In this document: in pieces, positions 61,599 through 64,000 of the stretch
How positions within the stretch are numbered: the stretch's first letter is position 1
How the letters are laid out: the number at the start of each line of letters is the position of its first letter
Assembly: GCA_030038995.1 (NCBI GenBank)
Contig: JASHQS010000067.1
Coordinates: 1-64,000, forward strand
Length of the DNA stretch: 64,000 nt
Source of the DNA: Xanthobacteraceae bacterium
GTDB taxonomy: Bacteria; Pseudomonadota; Alphaproteobacteria; Rhizobiales; Xanthobacteraceae
Direction: 5' to 3'
Notes under the pieces: generated by a model
Seen by the model: only the letters and a program-made list of their open reading frames with translations
Databases searched by the model: none
Told to the model about the DNA's origin: nothing
Made by a program: the position numbers and the translations under genes

Positions 61599-61827
61599 TT
61601 ACGGTGACGGCCGGAAGCCGGCTTTATAATAGGCCGAATAATAGGCCGACAAATCGCTGCCCAGCCATTCGGTCGGAATGATCTTGTTCGAAACTTTCCG
61701 CCATGGCTTTGCGGTAGAGAATGCCGCTGGCCGCGGCAAAATCCCGAAACGCCGTCCGCATGGCCTCGATGCACTCGCGCATTGAAAGCAACCGCTGCAC
61801 GTCCTCGTCGGTTACGATGATGGTCAT
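61599..61827 (-). pseudogene. Ornithine cyclodeaminase-family N-terminal remnant
   Basis: The first frame reads MTIIVTDEDVQRLLSMRECIEAMRTAFRDFAAASG, the typical start of ornithine cyclodeaminase/mu-crystallin proteins. It is then cut to 67 residues. In a second frame the same strand reads KPWRKVSNKIIPTEWLGSDLSAYYSAYYKAGFRPSP to a stop at 61599. The full family protein is about 310-340 residues, so most of the gene is gone. A tandem AATAGGCCG repeat near 61630 may mark the deletion. It lies just upstream of the Bug receptor, which might once have shared its operon. Confidence 0.6.
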
Positions 61828-61975
61828 CGCAGCGGCTCCCGCGCGCCGCCTGCTGCTGCGGCGGTCCAGAGGTTAACGCCAATTGTAGGTTAATGCCGAT
61901 TGTAAGCTGCTGTCTGGTTTGGTCCATGGCTATACTGCGGTCTACCGCAAAAGATCAGGCCCTTGGGAGTCGCCA

Positions 61976-62383
61976 ATGATAGTGCATCTGGCCGTCCTCG
62001 GTGCGGTTGCTCTGGCAGCCACTTCGGCTGCCGCCGAAGAACTCGGGCCCAGAGAAGCCTGGGCTTTCATGCTCGGCAAGCCGTTCGCATTGACGTGTTC
62101 CGACGGCACCGTCGGGGAGGGGCGTCTTCTTTCCGATGGGTCGGTGGTCGGGAAGATCAGGGTCGGCAATCGGGGCGAAATGCGATCCGGCACGTTGCCG
62201 CCCGGAACGGTTCGCGTGACCGACACGGGGTTGTGCGCGTACTTCCAGGGCTTGCCGTTTCCACCTTGCCTGAACGTGCGGAAGATCGATCGCCGGCGAT
62301 TTCACGCATCGATGTCGATCATGGGCTTCTCCTATTGTCAGATCGACAGCCTGACCCCACGGTCCTTTAGACGCGCACGATGA
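61976..62383 (+). CDS. Small secreted hypothetical protein
   Basis: The 135-residue product (ATG 61976, GGGAG just upstream) begins MIVHLAVLGAVALAATSAAAEELGP with a signal peptide. LGKPFALTCSDGTVGEGRLLSDGSVVGKIRVG, VTDTGLCAYFQGLPFPPCLNVRKIDRRRFHASMSIMGFSYCQI follow, with four Cys that may form two disulphides. The SDGTVGEGRLLSDGSVVGKIR beta pattern is seen in small periplasmic proteins of alphaproteobacteria with no assigned role. The ORF-track start at 61919 lies before the ribosome site. It stands upstream of the BKACE gene with a 101-base gap. Confidence 0.68.
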   Translation: MIVHLAVLGAVALAATSAAAEELGPREAWAFMLGKPFALTCSDGTVGEGRLLSDGSVVGKIRVGNRGEMRSGTLPPGTVRVTDTGLCAYFQGLPFPPCLNVRKIDRRRFHASMSIMGFSYCQIDSLTPRSFRRAR

Positions 62384-62484
62384 TCGCGACCCGGCTGCGA
62401 CCCAGTTGACGATAGTGGCAGCGGCCGGGCATCAAGGCGGGAGCCGGCCGAGCGGTAATCGGCGGGCGGTAGGGAGAGCGATCC

Positions 62485-63414
62485 ATGGCGAACAAGGTCA
62501 TCATCAGTTGTGCAGTCACCGGCTCGATCCACACCCCGACCATGTCGGAGGCGCTGCCGATCACGCCCGATCAGATCGCCACCCAGGCGATCGACGCCGC
62601 CAAGGCCGGCGCCGCCATCCTGCATCTGCACGCCCGCGATCCGAAGGACGGCCGGCCATCGCCCGATCCCGCCATTTTCATGCAGTTTCTGCCGCGTATC
62701 AAACAGGCCAGCGACGCCGTGGTGAACATCACCACCGGCGGCGCGGTCACCATGACGGTCGACCAGCGCATCGCCGCCGCCAATCGGCTGTCGCCGGAAA
62801 TGTGTTCGCTCAACATGGGTTCGATGAATTTCGCGCTCTATCCGATGGCGCGGCGCTACAAGACCTGGAAGTACGATTGGGAGGAAAGCTATCTGCTCAA
62901 TTCCGACGCTTACATCTTCCCGAATACGTTTCGCGACATCGAGAAGGTCTACAAGACCTTGGGCGAAGGTCACGGCGTCAAGTTCGAGCACGAGTGCTAC
63001 GACACCGGGCACCTTTATAACCTGGCGCACTGCATCGATCGCGGCCTGTTCAAGCCGCCGGTGTTCCTGCAGCTCATCTTCGGAATTCTGGGCGGCATCG
63101 GCCCCGATCTCGACTGCCTGTTGTTCATGAAGCGCACCGCCGACCGGCTGTTCGGCAAGGATTATCTGTGGTCGGTGCTGGCCGGCGGCCGCCATCAGAT
63201 GAACTTCTGCACCAACGCGGCAATGATGGGCGGCAACGTGCGCGTCGGCCTCGAAGACAGCCTCTATATCGGGCCGGGCAAGCTCGCCGCGAGCAACGCC
63301 GAGCAGGTGGCAAAGATTCGGCGCATCGTCGAAGAGCTCGGCTACGAAATCGCCACGCCGAACGAGGCGCGGCAAATGCTCGGGCTCAAGGGCGCCGACC
63401 GCGTCAAGTTCTAA
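62485..63414 (+). CDS. BKACE-family beta-keto acid cleavage enzyme (DUF849)
   Basis: The 309-residue protein is a TIM-barrel BKACE enzyme. It has VIISCAVTGSIHTPTMSEALPITPDQIATQAIDAAKAGAAILHLHARDPKDGRPSPDP with zinc-binding His47 and His49. ITTGGAVTMTVDQRI, CSLNMGSMNFALYP, KFEHECYDTGHLYNLAHCIDRG, and a late GGNVRVGLEDSLYI with the third zinc ligand Glu complete the family set. Members cleave beta-keto acids with acetyl-CoA, as in lysine fermentation or carnitine degradation; the specific substrate cannot be told. It precedes an SDR gene by 30 bases, likely the same operon. Confidence 0.92.
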   Translation: MANKVIISCAVTGSIHTPTMSEALPITPDQIATQAIDAAKAGAAILHLHARDPKDGRPSPDPAIFMQFLPRIKQASDAVVNITTGGAVTMTVDQRIAAANRLSPEMCSLNMGSMNFALYPMARRYKTWKYDWEESYLLNSDAYIFPNTFRDIEKVYKTLGEGHGVKFEHECYDTGHLYNLAHCIDRGLFKPPVFLQLIFGILGGIGPDLDCLLFMKRTADRLFGKDYLWSVLAGGRHQMNFCTNAAMMGGNVRVGLEDSLYIGPGKLAASNAEQVAKIRRIVEELGYEIATPNEARQMLGLKGADRVKF

Positions 63415-63444
63415 CAGACGCGATCGCTCCTGCGGCCCGCTCGC

Positions 63445-64000
63445 ATGAACCAGATCGACCTCAAAGGCCGCACCGCCATCGTGACCGGCGGCGCGCGCGG
63501 CATCGGCTACGCGGCGGCGCAGCGGCTGTTGGCGTCCGGCGCGTCGGTGGCTTTGTGGGACATCGACGCCGCGGCGCTGGAGCAGGCCGTTGCATCGCTA
63601 AAGCAGAGCGGCCGTGTTCGCTCGGCGGTCGTCGACGTCACGGACGAAGCAAGCATTGCCAACGCTGCCGATGCGCTGATCGGCGAATGGGGCCGGATCG
63701 ACATTGTCATCAACAATGCCGGCATCGCCGGCGGCAATGGGCCGCTGTGGCAGCTTGAACCGGAGGTTTGGCGGCGCGTCGTCGAGGTCAATCTGATCGG
63801 CCCTTATCTGGTCTGTCGCGCCGTGGTGCCGCACATGGTGGCGGCGGGCTACGGCCGCATCGTCAACATCGCCTCGATCGCCGGCAAGGAGGGCAACCCG
63901 AACGCCTCGCATTATTCGGCCTCGAAGGCCGGGCTCATCGCGTTGACAAAATCGCTGGGCAAGGAATTGGCCACTACCGGCGTCCTGGTGAACTGCATCG
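63445..64000 (+). CDS. Classical SDR oxidoreductase (FabG-like), truncated by window end
   Basis: The visible 185 residues begin MNQIDLKGRTAIVTGGARGIGYAAAQRLLASGASVALWDID. They contain the TGGARGIG cofactor motif, DIVINNAGIAGGNG, VNLIGPYLVCRAVVPHM, IVNIASIAGKEGNPNASHYSASKAGLIALTKSLGKELA with the Ser-Tyr-x-x-x-Lys set, and VLVNCI at the window edge. It is a NAD(P)-dependent dehydrogenase, probably a 3-hydroxyacyl or 3-hydroxy-acid type, given the adjacent BKACE gene. The final 60-70 residues lie outside the window. Confidence 0.92.
   Translation, partial: MNQIDLKGRTAIVTGGARGIGYAAAQRLLASGASVALWDIDAAALEQAVASLKQSGRVRSAVVDVTDEASIANAADALIGEWGRIDIVINNAGIAGGNGPLWQLEPEVWRRVVEVNLIGPYLVCRAVVPHMVAAGYGRIVNIASIAGKEGNPNASHYSASKAGLIALTKSLGKELATTGVLVNCI

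Overview
The window is GC-rich, densely coded DNA from an alphaproteobacterium, most likely a member of the Hyphomicrobiales near Bradyrhizobium, Rhodopseudomonas or Xanthobacteraceae. This placement is an inference. It rests on codon bias, on a REP-like palindrome (GCCGGGCTTGACCCGGC type) common in that group, and on accessory families typical of it (Bug/TTT receptor, BKACE, short beta-helix secreted protein, bacterial eqolisin). No tRNA, rRNA, IS element or CRISPR array was seen.

Roughly 1-52.3 kb is one large surface-polysaccharide locus. A left minus-strand operon (1-5001) encodes a nucleotide-sugar branch: RfbF-like cytidylyltransferase, SDR, C-methyltransferase, RfbC-like 3,5-epimerase, SDR and an RgpF-like glycosyltransferase. 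From 5.2 kb the plus strand carries a glycosyltransferase-like protein, a Wzm/Wzt-type ABC exporter, two tandem copies of an unnamed large protein family, GmhA, a TylF-type methyltransferase followed by its decayed duplicate, a DegT aminotransferase, another methyltransferase, a polyprenyl-phosphate-type GT2, a large membrane protein and a hexapeptide acyltransferase. The stretch 20.6-25.7 kb is patchier: a secreted beta-helix protein, a Nudix remnant with a REP-like repeat, two methyltransferase-like genes and an SGNH esterase.

A minus-strand group (25.7-29.1 kb) holds GmhB, a radical SAM protein, an AAC(3)-family N-acetyltransferase and a CatB-type acetyltransferase. Divergent from it is an 11-gene, tightly coupled plus-strand operon (29.76-41.08 kb): transaldolase, two SDRs, a nucleotidyltransferase-kinase fusion in reversed HldE order, a Gfo/Idh/MocA oxidoreductase, a nucleotide-sugar dehydrogenase homologue lacking its catalytic Cys, an SDR lacking YxxxK, a methyltransferase, a split transketolase and a DegT aminotransferase. 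With GmhA and GmhB this gives all activities needed to build an activated heptose from sedoheptulose 7-phosphate and then oxidise, aminate, acylate and methylate it. I infer an unusual heptose-derived or longer-chain surface sugar.

From 41.5 to 52.3 kb there are an eqolisin-type glutamic peptidase with C-terminal repeats, a methyltransferase fusion, a pectate-lyase-like protein, an FkbM methyltransferase, a radical SAM fusion and the third member of the unnamed family. Next come an autotransporter with 17 short repeats (52.5-55.9 kb) and a type I secretion ABC/HlyD pair (55.98-59.74 kb), which may export the signal-less peptidase. The right end (59.9-64 kb) is ordinary accessory metabolism: small secreted proteins, a Bug/TTT receptor next to an ornithine-cyclodeaminase remnant, a BKACE enzyme and a truncated SDR.
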